Assembly (NCBI GenBank): GCA_029933125.1
Contig: JAOZOU010000001.1
Location: 194,073-258,072 of the forward strand
Source: a bacterium
Lineage (GTDB): Bacteria > Arandabacterota > Arandabacteria > Arandabacterales > Arandabacteraceae
Direction: 5' to 3'
Length of the DNA: 64,000 bases
How positions within the stretch are numbered: the first letter of the stretch is position 1; each line of letters starts with the position of its first letter. The translations under genes and the position numbers were made by a program. The notes beneath the pieces were generated by a model, which was not told the DNA's origin, did no database searches, and saw only the letters and a list, made by a program, of their open reading frames with translations. Of this stretch, positions 49,901 to 58,076 are shown piece after piece.

Positions 49901-49961
49901 GAAGTGTCCGCTAAGGTGAGACCTTTGCTAAGCTATCCCCTACCTCGGGCTATCTCCTGGA

Positions 49962-50450
49962 TCAGCGATAGAGAATAGCCTCAACCTCTTCCTTAACATC
50001 CTCGACACTTTTGTTTGTGGCAAGGGCGAGCTCTCTTACGAGTGTCCTCAGAGCCTTATTAGCAATCTCTGCCTCTCTCACATTCAGCGACTTTCTTATG
50101 GAGAGCCTGACAAGGTCACGAACAGTCTCTGCAAGTTCAATCGGATCACCTGAAAGCACTTTGTCCCTGTAAAGTTGAGCCCTCTCTTTCGCCTTCTTGC
50201 CCGTCCGAAAGCGGGCACGGCTCTTAAGCACCTTCATTATCTTGTTCGCCATATAGCGCGACATCGGTTTACGCACCTTCGTCTGCCTCAGGCGTTCCTC
50301 TGGAACCCAGACCGTCATGTGCATCGCTGGAAACCGAATGAGAACTCCTTTGGTCCGCCTCCCGGTAGGTAGCTTGCGATACTTTACCTCGAGAATCTTC
50401 CCTAATCCATACTTGGGATAAACTATGTCCTGCCCAACCTTAAACTCCAT
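49962..50450 (-). CDS. carD: CarD-like transcription regulator
   Basis: 162 residues from the ATG at 50450 (GGGGGGAAAG upstream). The N-terminal CarD/TRCF RNA-polymerase-interacting domain (FKVGQDIVYPKYGLGKILEV, VLIRFPAMHMTVWVPEERL) is followed by a helical C-terminal domain with basic residues. The family binds RNA polymerase beta and stabilises open promoter complexes, especially at rRNA genes. It overlaps the MscS gene end by 11 bases. Confidence 0.88.
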   Translation of the reverse strand: MEFKVGQDIVYPKYGLGKILEVKYRKLPTGRRTKGVLIRFPAMHMTVWVPEERLRQTKVRKPMSRYMANKIMKVLKSRARFRTGKKAKERAQLYRDKVLSGDPIELAETVRDLVRLSIRKSLNVREAEIANKALRTLVRELALATNKSVEDVKEEVEAILYR

Positions 50451-51540
50451 CTTTCTTCCCCCCTCCCCGTTGCGACGGGGTCTCACCTCTGAAGAGCAGT
50501 ATGTCCTCGCGCTTGATGTCCAGAGTTCTAATCGGGAATGGTATTACTATACCTTCCTGCTTAAACCTCTTATGAAGCCTTTTGACGAACTCATGCTTGA
50601 GGAGATAACCGTCAACGAATTCCTCAGCCCTGAGGATTACCGTGAAATTGATGCTCGATTCGCCAAAGGTGTGATATCGGATAAAGGGCTCGAAGTCCTT
50701 CTTACCACCAGGGACATCCTGCAACACCTGCTTGGCTACCTCACATGTGACTCGCTCGACCTGCTCAAGATCGCTATCGTAATGGACTCCAACCTGAACG
50801 AGAATCGAGAGTTCACGCTCGGGCTTGTAGTAGTTGGTTATGATTGCATCCATTATGCGTGAATTAGGTATAACGATGAGATTGTTTGGCAGGGCTCTTA
50901 TCGTAGTACTTCGCCAGCCTATGTTGGCCACATAGCCCTCCTCGCCACTATCAAGGCGAATATAGTGACCAACCTCGATTGGTCTGTCGGCAAGTATCTG
51001 TATGCCAGCAAAGAAGTTAGCAAGTGGGGATTGTAAGGCTAAGGCAACTGCAAGGCTGCCCACTCCAAGGGATGCAACGAGAGGCGTTATTGAAACTCCA
51101 GCAGTATCAAGGATAATGAGAATGGCTATCAGGATGATTATGCCACGTATCGCCGTTTGGACTATCCCTGAGGAAGTCCTGAGGTAGGTAGCTTTGCGGG
51201 ACGCACGCCAAAGCAATGCCTTGATGAGACCGTCGGCGAAGAGAACACCTGCCGAGATAATTGCCAGTTTTGCAGCGAGATTCACGCCTTTATCCCATTC
51301 GGGAGAAAGCGGCAGGATGCGGGCAAGGATCAATCCACCCGTAACGAGGATTACAAGAAGCACAGGCAGGCGCAGGGCACTAACTATGAGATCGTCTATG
51401 TCAGTTGTTGTTCTTGCAGCAAGAGCATGGATACGTCGGTAAGCTATTCGCATTATTAGAGATAACCCGATGAGCCAACCGATGAAGACAATTGGGCCTA
51501 TTATCCACGGTGATGCTAGCTTGGCTAAGAGCCCTCCCAT
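50440..51540 (-). CDS. MscS-family mechanosensitive channel
   Basis: 366 residues from the ATG at 51540, with GGAGGTGAAGT upstream; longer frames to 51660 lack a site. Four or five membrane segments, the pore helix LVASLGVGSLAVALALQSPLANF (Gly/Ala pattern), and the beta domain with FAGIQILADRPIEVGHYIRL, RALPNNLIVIPNS. The C-terminal domain ends in a basic tail (TPSQRGGGKKDGV). It opens under membrane tension to release solutes. Upstream of carD in one transcript. Confidence 0.92.
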   Translation of the reverse strand: MGGLLAKLASPWIIGPIVFIGWLIGLSLIMRIAYRRIHALAARTTTDIDDLIVSALRLPVLLVILVTGGLILARILPLSPEWDKGVNLAAKLAIISAGVLFADGLIKALLWRASRKATYLRTSSGIVQTAIRGIIILIAILIILDTAGVSITPLVASLGVGSLAVALALQSPLANFFAGIQILADRPIEVGHYIRLDSGEEGYVANIGWRSTTIRALPNNLIVIPNSRIMDAIITNYYKPERELSILVQVGVHYDSDLEQVERVTCEVAKQVLQDVPGGKKDFEPFIRYHTFGESSINFTVILRAEEFVDGYLLKHEFVKRLHKRFKQEGIVIPFPIRTLDIKREDILLFRGETPSQRGGGKKDGV

Positions 51541-51709
51541 GGACTTCACCTCCATCGATATGATACCATATTTCCAATTCGTGTCAAAGGTTTCCCGGGG
51601 AAGCCATGAAGCAAGGTGTGGAAATGAAACATAGTTTATCTTATGATAGTGGCGGGGCAACAGGTTAAAGATCCAGGGACCAGCAGGACGAGCTTGAAGG
51701 AGAGAGGCT

Positions 51710-54082
51710 TTGCATAAACGCTGGATTGTGCTGTTGGTTTTCGCTTCATCGCTGCTGCTTTATGTCATCACGTTACCCCGAGGGCTACTACCCGGTGATA
51801 GCGGAGAGCTGATTGCAGCCTCACATACCCTTAGCATATCCCATCCTCCAGGCTATCCCCTTTATACACTTGTGGGTAATCTCTTCTCCCGTATTGTCCC
51901 ATTCGGTTCGCTGGCATGGCGGTATAACCTCCTCTCAGCAGTTGCAGTTTCCGCAATGATGGCACTCATATGGCTCATGCTTGCCCAGCTCGGCATATCC
52001 AAGGCAGTGGCAACCGCTGTCACACTGGCAGTAGCCACGCTGAGCTCAACCTGGCTCCAGGCGACCACAGCTGAGGTCTATGGCTTCAATGGCTTCCTGG
52101 CTACCTCCCTCCTGCTTGTTCCCTTGCTTCACAGGCGCCTGGGTTGGCGTATCTGGCTCTTGATTGGCTACCTCGGAGGCCTCAGCATGTCTCACCACCT
52201 TACGCTCATTTATCCACTTGCCGTCTCGGCAGTCCTTGCTTTGAGGATGAAAGGGAAGCCAGATTCCCGCTGTGCCATATTGGCAGTTCTCATGTTCATT
52301 CTCGGTCTTGCTATGTGGCTCTATATCCCTGTACGATCATCCTTGGAACCGCCGTTAGTCTGGGGAAAGACCCACACCGTAGGCGGCTTTTTTGCACACA
52401 TAAGTGCTCAGGGATATCGCTGGCGCTTGAGAGCCTTTTCCCCTCTTGCGCGTGTCAGGGATTTCTTAGAGTTCTTCAAGCTCTGTCTATCCGAGTTTGG
52501 CATTCCGCTTTGTCTAATTGCCGCCTGGGGAGCGTTCTCGGGTTTGCGCAGGACCCCGGCACTAACGGGTGCCTTTGTCGCCTTGCTCATCCTGTTTGCT
52601 GGTCACTTTGCCATGTATAATATCCCGGATATCAGTAGTCACATTTTCACCAGCCTTATCTCCATAGGTGTGCTAGCGGGCATAGGTGTACACGAAGCGG
52701 CCCGGTGGTTTCTGCTTCGTCGCTCAAACCTCGTTGCGAGTCTTGCTGTCTCGGCTATCCTCATCCACAACCTTATTGGGATAGAGCCAAGGAGTGATGA
52801 ATGGCTGGCGGATGACTATGCCCGAGCAATTTGTGAAAGTGCAATCTCAGCTTGTGGCAAGGATTGCCTCATTATAACAAGTGGTGACCTTTCAACGTTC
52901 CCCATTCTATATCTTGCCCTTACCCAGGATGCTCAAGTAAAAATCTATGACCTGGGCGCTTCCAATCCAGAGATTATCGGACAGCAAGAGCGGCCTCCTT
53001 CGCTTGAGGCATGTGCAGCTCACGCAACCAGGTTCTATGGAAGCCACAAGGTGGCCTTCGTTGGACTTATGCCATCCCGACTTCTGGGAAAGCAACCTAG
53101 GATCTGTGGAATGGTAAGTATCATTGACAAGCCTGTAGGTACATGTCTTCAACCAACGCAGTTGAAAATCAGAGGTCTGGGTGCTGAGTCAAGAGACTAC
53201 TCCTCGAGGCTCCTCAGTGCCAGCTACTATCTCCACCTTGCTCGATGGTACCTCCAGCAAGGCGATACCCTAAGCTTCGACGAAGCAATAACCAAGGCTA
53301 CTTCAGTTGCGTATGATGATGTTGGAACATTCATCAATGCCGCAAGCCTTTGTCTCGCAATTGGCAAACTCGGGGAAGCCTTAAGCATCGCTTACAAGGC
53401 GATAAACGTCGATCCTGACTTCTTTGAAGCCCATGATCTTCTTGCCAACATTCTAGTCTCCACTGGCAGGGTGAATGAAGCAATAAGTGAATACAAGCTC
53501 GCTCTCAGGGGTAATCCTTCACCTGCCATGGTTCACTCCAACCTTGCAAACGCTTACGCCTCAAGAGGTGATTATGAGCTCGCTCTTGAGCATTTCTCAA
53601 GAGCTCTAAGCCTTGATTCAACACTCATAAATGCCCACATAGGAATGGGACGAGTATACGAAGCAACACATAGGTATGACGATGCCATCCGAAGCTACCG
53701 AGCTGCACGCAGCCTTGATCCCTCATCAGTCAATGCCTATCACGCGGAAGCCACACTTTACCTCGCTCTGGAGCGATATGATGATGCCGTCGCCCTCCTC
53801 AGGAAGGGCCTAAAGACGTCCCCAGGCGAAGCGCTACTTCTTGCAGATCTCGGTGTTATTTTCCTGCGCAGGGATAGACCCGATAGTGCAATTTTCTACC
53901 TTGAACAAGCTGTGAGGAAGGATGCCAGCCTTCTTACAGCACATGGGAATCTGGCGGTTGCCTATGAACGCATGGGGCTTAGACAAAAGGCAATCGCTGA
54001 ATATCGCGCTTATGTAGAGATGGCACCACCCGGACGCCTTCGCCAGAAAGCCCAGGATGCACTCAAGAGGCTAGGGGGCTAA
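51710..54082 (+). CDS. DUF2723 membrane protein fused to TPR repeats
   Basis: 790 residues from a TTG with AAGGAGAGAGG upstream. The N-terminal ~360 residues are multi-pass membrane, with LPRGLLPGDSGELIAASHTL and HPPGYPLYTLVG, the DUF2723 signature of GT-C-type (protein O-mannosyltransferase-like) enzymes with the catalytic Asp in PGDSGE. Residues about 520-780 hold at least six TPR units (YKLALRGNPSPAMVHSNLAN, FSRALSLDSTLINAHIGMGR). The TPR part lies outside the membrane and could bind acceptor proteins. Single gene, converging with the sulfatase pair. Confidence 0.88.
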   Translation: MHKRWIVLLVFASSLLLYVITLPRGLLPGDSGELIAASHTLSISHPPGYPLYTLVGNLFSRIVPFGSLAWRYNLLSAVAVSAMMALIWLMLAQLGISKAVATAVTLAVATLSSTWLQATTAEVYGFNGFLATSLLLVPLLHRRLGWRIWLLIGYLGGLSMSHHLTLIYPLAVSAVLALRMKGKPDSRCAILAVLMFILGLAMWLYIPVRSSLEPPLVWGKTHTVGGFFAHISAQGYRWRLRAFSPLARVRDFLEFFKLCLSEFGIPLCLIAAWGAFSGLRRTPALTGAFVALLILFAGHFAMYNIPDISSHIFTSLISIGVLAGIGVHEAARWFLLRRSNLVASLAVSAILIHNLIGIEPRSDEWLADDYARAICESAISACGKDCLIITSGDLSTFPILYLALTQDAQVKIYDLGASNPEIIGQQERPPSLEACAAHATRFYGSHKVAFVGLMPSRLLGKQPRICGMVSIIDKPVGTCLQPTQLKIRGLGAESRDYSSRLLSASYYLHLARWYLQQGDTLSFDEAITKATSVAYDDVGTFINAASLCLAIGKLGEALSIAYKAINVDPDFFEAHDLLANILVSTGRVNEAISEYKLALRGNPSPAMVHSNLANAYASRGDYELALEHFSRALSLDSTLINAHIGMGRVYEATHRYDDAIRSYRAARSLDPSSVNAYHAEATLYLALERYDDAVALLRKGLKTSPGEALLLADLGVIFLRRDRPDSAIFYLEQAVRKDASLLTAHGNLAVAYERMGLRQKAIAEYRAYVEMAPPGRLRQKAQDALKRLGG

Positions 54083-54092
54083 GGCACCATCT

Positions 54093-55916
54093 CTATTGAA
54101 TATAACCCAGTGCCTTAAGCTTGGCTCGCGTCTTCTCACCTATGGCTGTTGGTTCTCGAGACCCCGCGCCCAGAGGCGTATGCCAGATGAGAATGTAGGG
54201 CTCCTCGGGGCACCTAGCTGGCTTACCCTCTGCCGTGGCAGTACTCATTGTGAAGCTGAAGGGTATCTTGGCTGGATGCCTCAAGCCCTTACCGATAAAG
54301 ATGCGCTCGCCAGATCGTTTGCCATCAATCTCAACATCAAATTCACACTGACTATCAAAAGGATCACTGAGGACACAAAGTTTCACAACACCCTCTGGAG
54401 CAAAGTCAGACAAAGTAAGCACAGCATCCCTATCCTGCCTCAACTTGTGCACCATGACTTGATCGTCAAGCACGTGACCCGAACTGTCAAAGAGACACCA
54501 GAGAGTGAAATCGCCTGACCGACCTATCCCGCGGAGGCGCAGGCTCAAGTCGAAGCGATGACCAACGCCTCCAATCTCGATGTTCCAGCAAGGCGATGTT
54601 GCGAAAATTGTTCCAAAGAGAGCATCCTCCATCAGATCAAGAACCCTATTTTTTGTGGTGACGATCGGAGCCTTCTCACTGGGATCAGATTCGAGATTGA
54701 AGCATTCAACCTTTGAGAGTTCGACATCGAATATGATCTTCCAGGGATAGGTGACCAAAGCCTTCTTCTCAGTTCCATAGAGGACGCACTCTGCATATGC
54801 AAAATCCCGTGGCAATGTTGCTGCCCTGGCTTCTTCAACACCTTCCCCACGCATAAGACCAAGAAGACTCACGCCCTCCATCCTTCCAGAATTGCTTATC
54901 CTGAGCACCTCAAGCACAGTTGGCATGACATCAACCAGTCGAACCTGCTCTTCAATCCTTATGCCCTCAGGGAGTCTCCCCGGCAGAGAAAATATGAGAG
55001 GCACCTTTATCAACTCATCATAAAGCGTATGACCGTGCTCAAAGCCATCGTGATCAAGAAATTCCTCACCATGGTCACTCAGAAGTACAATGAGTGTCTT
55101 ATCATTCAACTTGAATTGCTTAAGTCCGGATAGCAACATGCCTACTGCACTATCAGTAAAGGCTATCTCGCCATCGTATAGTGCGACGATATGCTTCCAG
55201 GCAGCACGCACCTCCGGATCATCCGTATTTGAAAGCCAGGATTTCATTTCGAGATACCTCTGGCGGTCAAATCCACGCTCTATTCTTCCTTCATAGGAGG
55301 GATCAAAAATCATATCGAAAGGTGGAGGTGGCTTGTAAGGAACATGGGGATCAAAATAGTGAACGAAAAGGAAGAAGGGCTTATTCTTATGGCTATCGAT
55401 CCAGGCAAGTGCTTGCTCAGTTGTCTCAATCGCATCCCGCTCTCTCCAATTAGGAGGCACAAGATATTCTCCGAAACCCCGATTGACCTTAAACTCACGC
55501 GAAAGAGTGGCTCCATTTATGAAAGCGCAGGTTTGATAGCCTCTCATCGCGAGCACCTCAGCGAGGGTATGCACATCGGACCGCAAAGGATTTCCAAAGG
55601 CACCAACACTGTGACTTTTGCTGCTCCTTTCATGAACACCAGCACGGTGCTGACTGGGATAGAGCGAGGTAAAAACTGTAGCAAAGGATGGAAGCGTCCA
55701 CGGTGCCACACTTACAGCATCTTCGAAAACAACACCATGGGAAGCCAGGGTGTCTATGTTGGGACTTGTTTGCCTGCTATAGCCATAGCAGCCAAGGTGA
55801 TCCCTTCTTAAAGTATCGATACCTATGATGACCAGGTTTACCTGTGGCGAGCTTCTTATGCATGTAGCCGCAAAGGCAATCCCGAGAGTCGCAATCAGGC
55901 AGAGCCATCTTCTCAT
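54093..55916 (-). CDS. Sulfatase-fold (alkaline phosphatase superfamily) enzyme 1
   Basis: 607 residues from the ATG at 55916 (GGAGG and a second GAGG upstream). Signal segment ending near FAATC. Metal-binding IGIDTLRRDHLGCYGY, then the nucleophile region APWTLPSFATVFTSLYPSQH. This has no C/S-x-P-x-R sulfatase signature, so Thr is the probable nucleophile. LSDHGEEFLDHDGFEHGH is the second metal site. The C-terminal ~180 residues are a beta domain. Adjacent to a close paralogue 95 bp upstream. Confidence 0.85.
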   Translation of the reverse strand: MRRWLCLIATLGIAFAATCIRSSPQVNLVIIGIDTLRRDHLGCYGYSRQTSPNIDTLASHGVVFEDAVSVAPWTLPSFATVFTSLYPSQHRAGVHERSSKSHSVGAFGNPLRSDVHTLAEVLAMRGYQTCAFINGATLSREFKVNRGFGEYLVPPNWRERDAIETTEQALAWIDSHKNKPFFLFVHYFDPHVPYKPPPPFDMIFDPSYEGRIERGFDRQRYLEMKSWLSNTDDPEVRAAWKHIVALYDGEIAFTDSAVGMLLSGLKQFKLNDKTLIVLLSDHGEEFLDHDGFEHGHTLYDELIKVPLIFSLPGRLPEGIRIEEQVRLVDVMPTVLEVLRISNSGRMEGVSLLGLMRGEGVEEARAATLPRDFAYAECVLYGTEKKALVTYPWKIIFDVELSKVECFNLESDPSEKAPIVTTKNRVLDLMEDALFGTIFATSPCWNIEIGGVGHRFDLSLRLRGIGRSGDFTLWCLFDSSGHVLDDQVMVHKLRQDRDAVLTLSDFAPEGVVKLCVLSDPFDSQCEFDVEIDGKRSGERIFIGKGLRHPAKIPFSFTMSTATAEGKPARCPEEPYILIWHTPLGAGSREPTAIGEKTRAKLKALGYIQ

Positions 55917-56011
55917 GAGGACCTCGACCTGCCTCCAGACAGCCAAGAACTCCAAGCGGACTTAAATCGATTCAGTCATCACCCAATGCCCGATGGAACT
56001 TCCTCGGCAAA

Positions 56012-57856
56012 CTACTGGATGTAGCCTAGCGCCTTAAGCTTCCTCTTGGTGTCGTCACTTATCTTGGCGGGCTCGTGCAAGCCATACTCCGTACCCGTAT
56101 GCCAGACAAGAACATAGGGTTCATGTGGCCTTACCCTCGGCTCCCCACGCGTTATACCCCTCTTGCGCATCTTAAAAGTGAATGGGATAGCTGTCGGATG
56201 CTGGAGTTCTTCGCCAAGGTAGATGAGATTGACATCCTTCTTGCCATCAACACTGATTTCGAAAGTGCAGGGAATTCGCTCAGGCGCCACTTGAACCAGC
56301 AATTGAAGTCTCCTGCGTAGAGTCGAAGCCTCCATTTCGAGATTGACTTCAGAACCACCTTGTTCTTGCCTAACACTAATGCCGCCTGCCTCCATATCTT
56401 TCGGCTTAACAAGGTGGCCTTCGCCATCGAATACTCGCCATATCTTGAATGTTCCTGATGTCGGACGCATCGGTAAGCTGAGAGTGATGTCAAAAGTGTT
56501 GCCCTCTGAGCCTGGTGCAATCTCTACATGCCACGTTTCTGACATGGTAAACATTGTTTCGAAGAGCACCTGCTCAAGCAAAGAAGCCGTCTGTGAGTCT
56601 GTCTCTATGAGGTTCTCATGCTCATGGGGATCATGTGCAAGGTTAAAGAGCATCTCATCCTGAGATACTGTGTCGAAGATGAGCTTCCAGGAATAGGCTG
56701 TAACTGCCTTCTTTTCGCTCCCATAGAGCATGGATTCGGAATAGCCGAAGCCAGAAGGAAGCAAAACCTCGCCTGAGTTGGCAAGCTCTTTTCCTTTCAT
56801 CAGAGGATAAAGACTTGTGCCCTCTAGATGTGCACTCGTGCTTATCCCCATGATATCAAGCATGGTCGGGAGTACATCTATTGATCTCACTTGCTGTCTT
56901 ATCCTTTTTCCAGCCGGCAACTTTCCTGGAAGTGAAATGATTAAGGGGACCTTTATGAGCTCCTCATAGAGGGTGTGGCCATGCTCAAATCCCTTATGAT
57001 CAAAAAACTCTTCACCGTGATCGCTAATAAGAACTATCAAAGTATTGTTTCTCAGTCCCAGCTTCTCAAGGCCATCAAGAAGATCACCTACTGCCTTATC
57101 TGTAAACGCTATCTCTCCGTCGTAGAGCGCTCTTATATGATCCCAGGCTTTCCTGACCTCAGGGTCATCGAGATTCGATAGCCATTTCTGCTTCTGAAAG
57201 TAGGTATCGCGGTCGAAGGAGTTTCCGAGTGGGCCAGTGTAATCAGGATCGAAAAGCGTATCATAAGGCGCAGGTGGTTCATATGTGACATGCGGATCGA
57301 AATAGTGGACAAACATAAGGAAGGGTTCGGAGTTGTGCCTGCCAATCCATCTTAGGGCATCCTCCGTAGTCTCATCGGCAGTACGCCTATCCCAGCGCGG
57401 TGTAGTGAGGTAATATTCGAAACCCCTGTCAACTCCAAACTCAGGCGCCAGAGCAGGAGCATTTATGATAGCAGCAGTGGAGTAACCCTGCTTTAGAAGC
57501 ATCAAGCCTAGGGTAGGGAAACCTGAGCGCATGCGATGCCCAAAACTGCCAGCTCCTGGCTCGATGAAGCCTGCCCCATGTTGACTTGGATAAAGTGATG
57601 TGAAAATGCTTGCAAAGGATGGTAGAGTCCATGGCGCCTGGCTGACAACATTTTCAAATAGGACACCTTCGCTTGCTAACTTATCTATGTTAGGGCTTGT
57701 TTGCCTGTCATAGCCATAGCAACCAAGATGATCTCTCCTTAGGGTATCAATGCCTATAAGAACAAGATTAAGGCGGGTCTGTTGCTTGGAGCATAAGAGG
57801 CTGAATCCACAAACGAGGAGAAGCAGTAAAACAAAAGGTCGCCTCAAAACTTGCAT
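56012..57856 (-). CDS. Sulfatase-fold (alkaline phosphatase superfamily) enzyme 2
   Basis: 614 residues; paralogue of the 54-56 kb gene with the same layout. Signal/lipoprotein-like start (LLLLLVCGFSLLCSK). IGIDTLRRDHLGCYGYDRQ, the APWTLPSFASIFTSLYPSQH nucleophile region with Thr, and ISDHGEEFFDHKGFEHGH. The C-terminal beta domain ends in a shared KLKALGYIQ tail, also present in the neighbour. The two likely arose by tandem duplication. Substrate (sulfate, phosphate or phospho-lipid headgroup) is not known. Confidence 0.85.
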   Translation of the reverse strand: MQVLRRPFVLLLLLVCGFSLLCSKQQTRLNLVLIGIDTLRRDHLGCYGYDRQTSPNIDKLASEGVLFENVVSQAPWTLPSFASIFTSLYPSQHGAGFIEPGAGSFGHRMRSGFPTLGLMLLKQGYSTAAIINAPALAPEFGVDRGFEYYLTTPRWDRRTADETTEDALRWIGRHNSEPFLMFVHYFDPHVTYEPPAPYDTLFDPDYTGPLGNSFDRDTYFQKQKWLSNLDDPEVRKAWDHIRALYDGEIAFTDKAVGDLLDGLEKLGLRNNTLIVLISDHGEEFFDHKGFEHGHTLYEELIKVPLIISLPGKLPAGKRIRQQVRSIDVLPTMLDIMGISTSAHLEGTSLYPLMKGKELANSGEVLLPSGFGYSESMLYGSEKKAVTAYSWKLIFDTVSQDEMLFNLAHDPHEHENLIETDSQTASLLEQVLFETMFTMSETWHVEIAPGSEGNTFDITLSLPMRPTSGTFKIWRVFDGEGHLVKPKDMEAGGISVRQEQGGSEVNLEMEASTLRRRLQLLVQVAPERIPCTFEISVDGKKDVNLIYLGEELQHPTAIPFTFKMRKRGITRGEPRVRPHEPYVLVWHTGTEYGLHEPAKISDDTKRKLKALGYIQ

Positions 57857-57994
57857 ATCACGCTCCCCATTTCAACGATTCCCAGCAACAAGCGGCTTCT
57901 TGCGACACAAACTAGAGTATAAACTACTCGCTACCCTTATGCCAATATTTTGAGACCTTGAAGTTACTAACCATTTCGGAGTCGGCTAAATATT

Positions 57995-58023
57995 TTGCTT
58001 GCCCGAACGAGATTTTGTAATAT
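57995..58023 (+). promoter_or_regulatory. Sigma-70-like promoter of the TonB receptor operon
   Basis: TTGCTT (57995-58000), a 17-base spacer and TAATAT (58018-58023), 54 bp before the receptor start. Four of six bases match at each box. Confidence 0.5.
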
Positions 58024-58076
58024 CATTGTGCGAACCGAAGCATCATGTTGTCTTAGTCTGACACGAAGGAAAGCAC

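Noticed and set aside
54093-57856. Formylglycine-dependent arylsulfatases
   Set aside because: The C/S-x-P-x-R signature is absent in both; only the fold is claimed.
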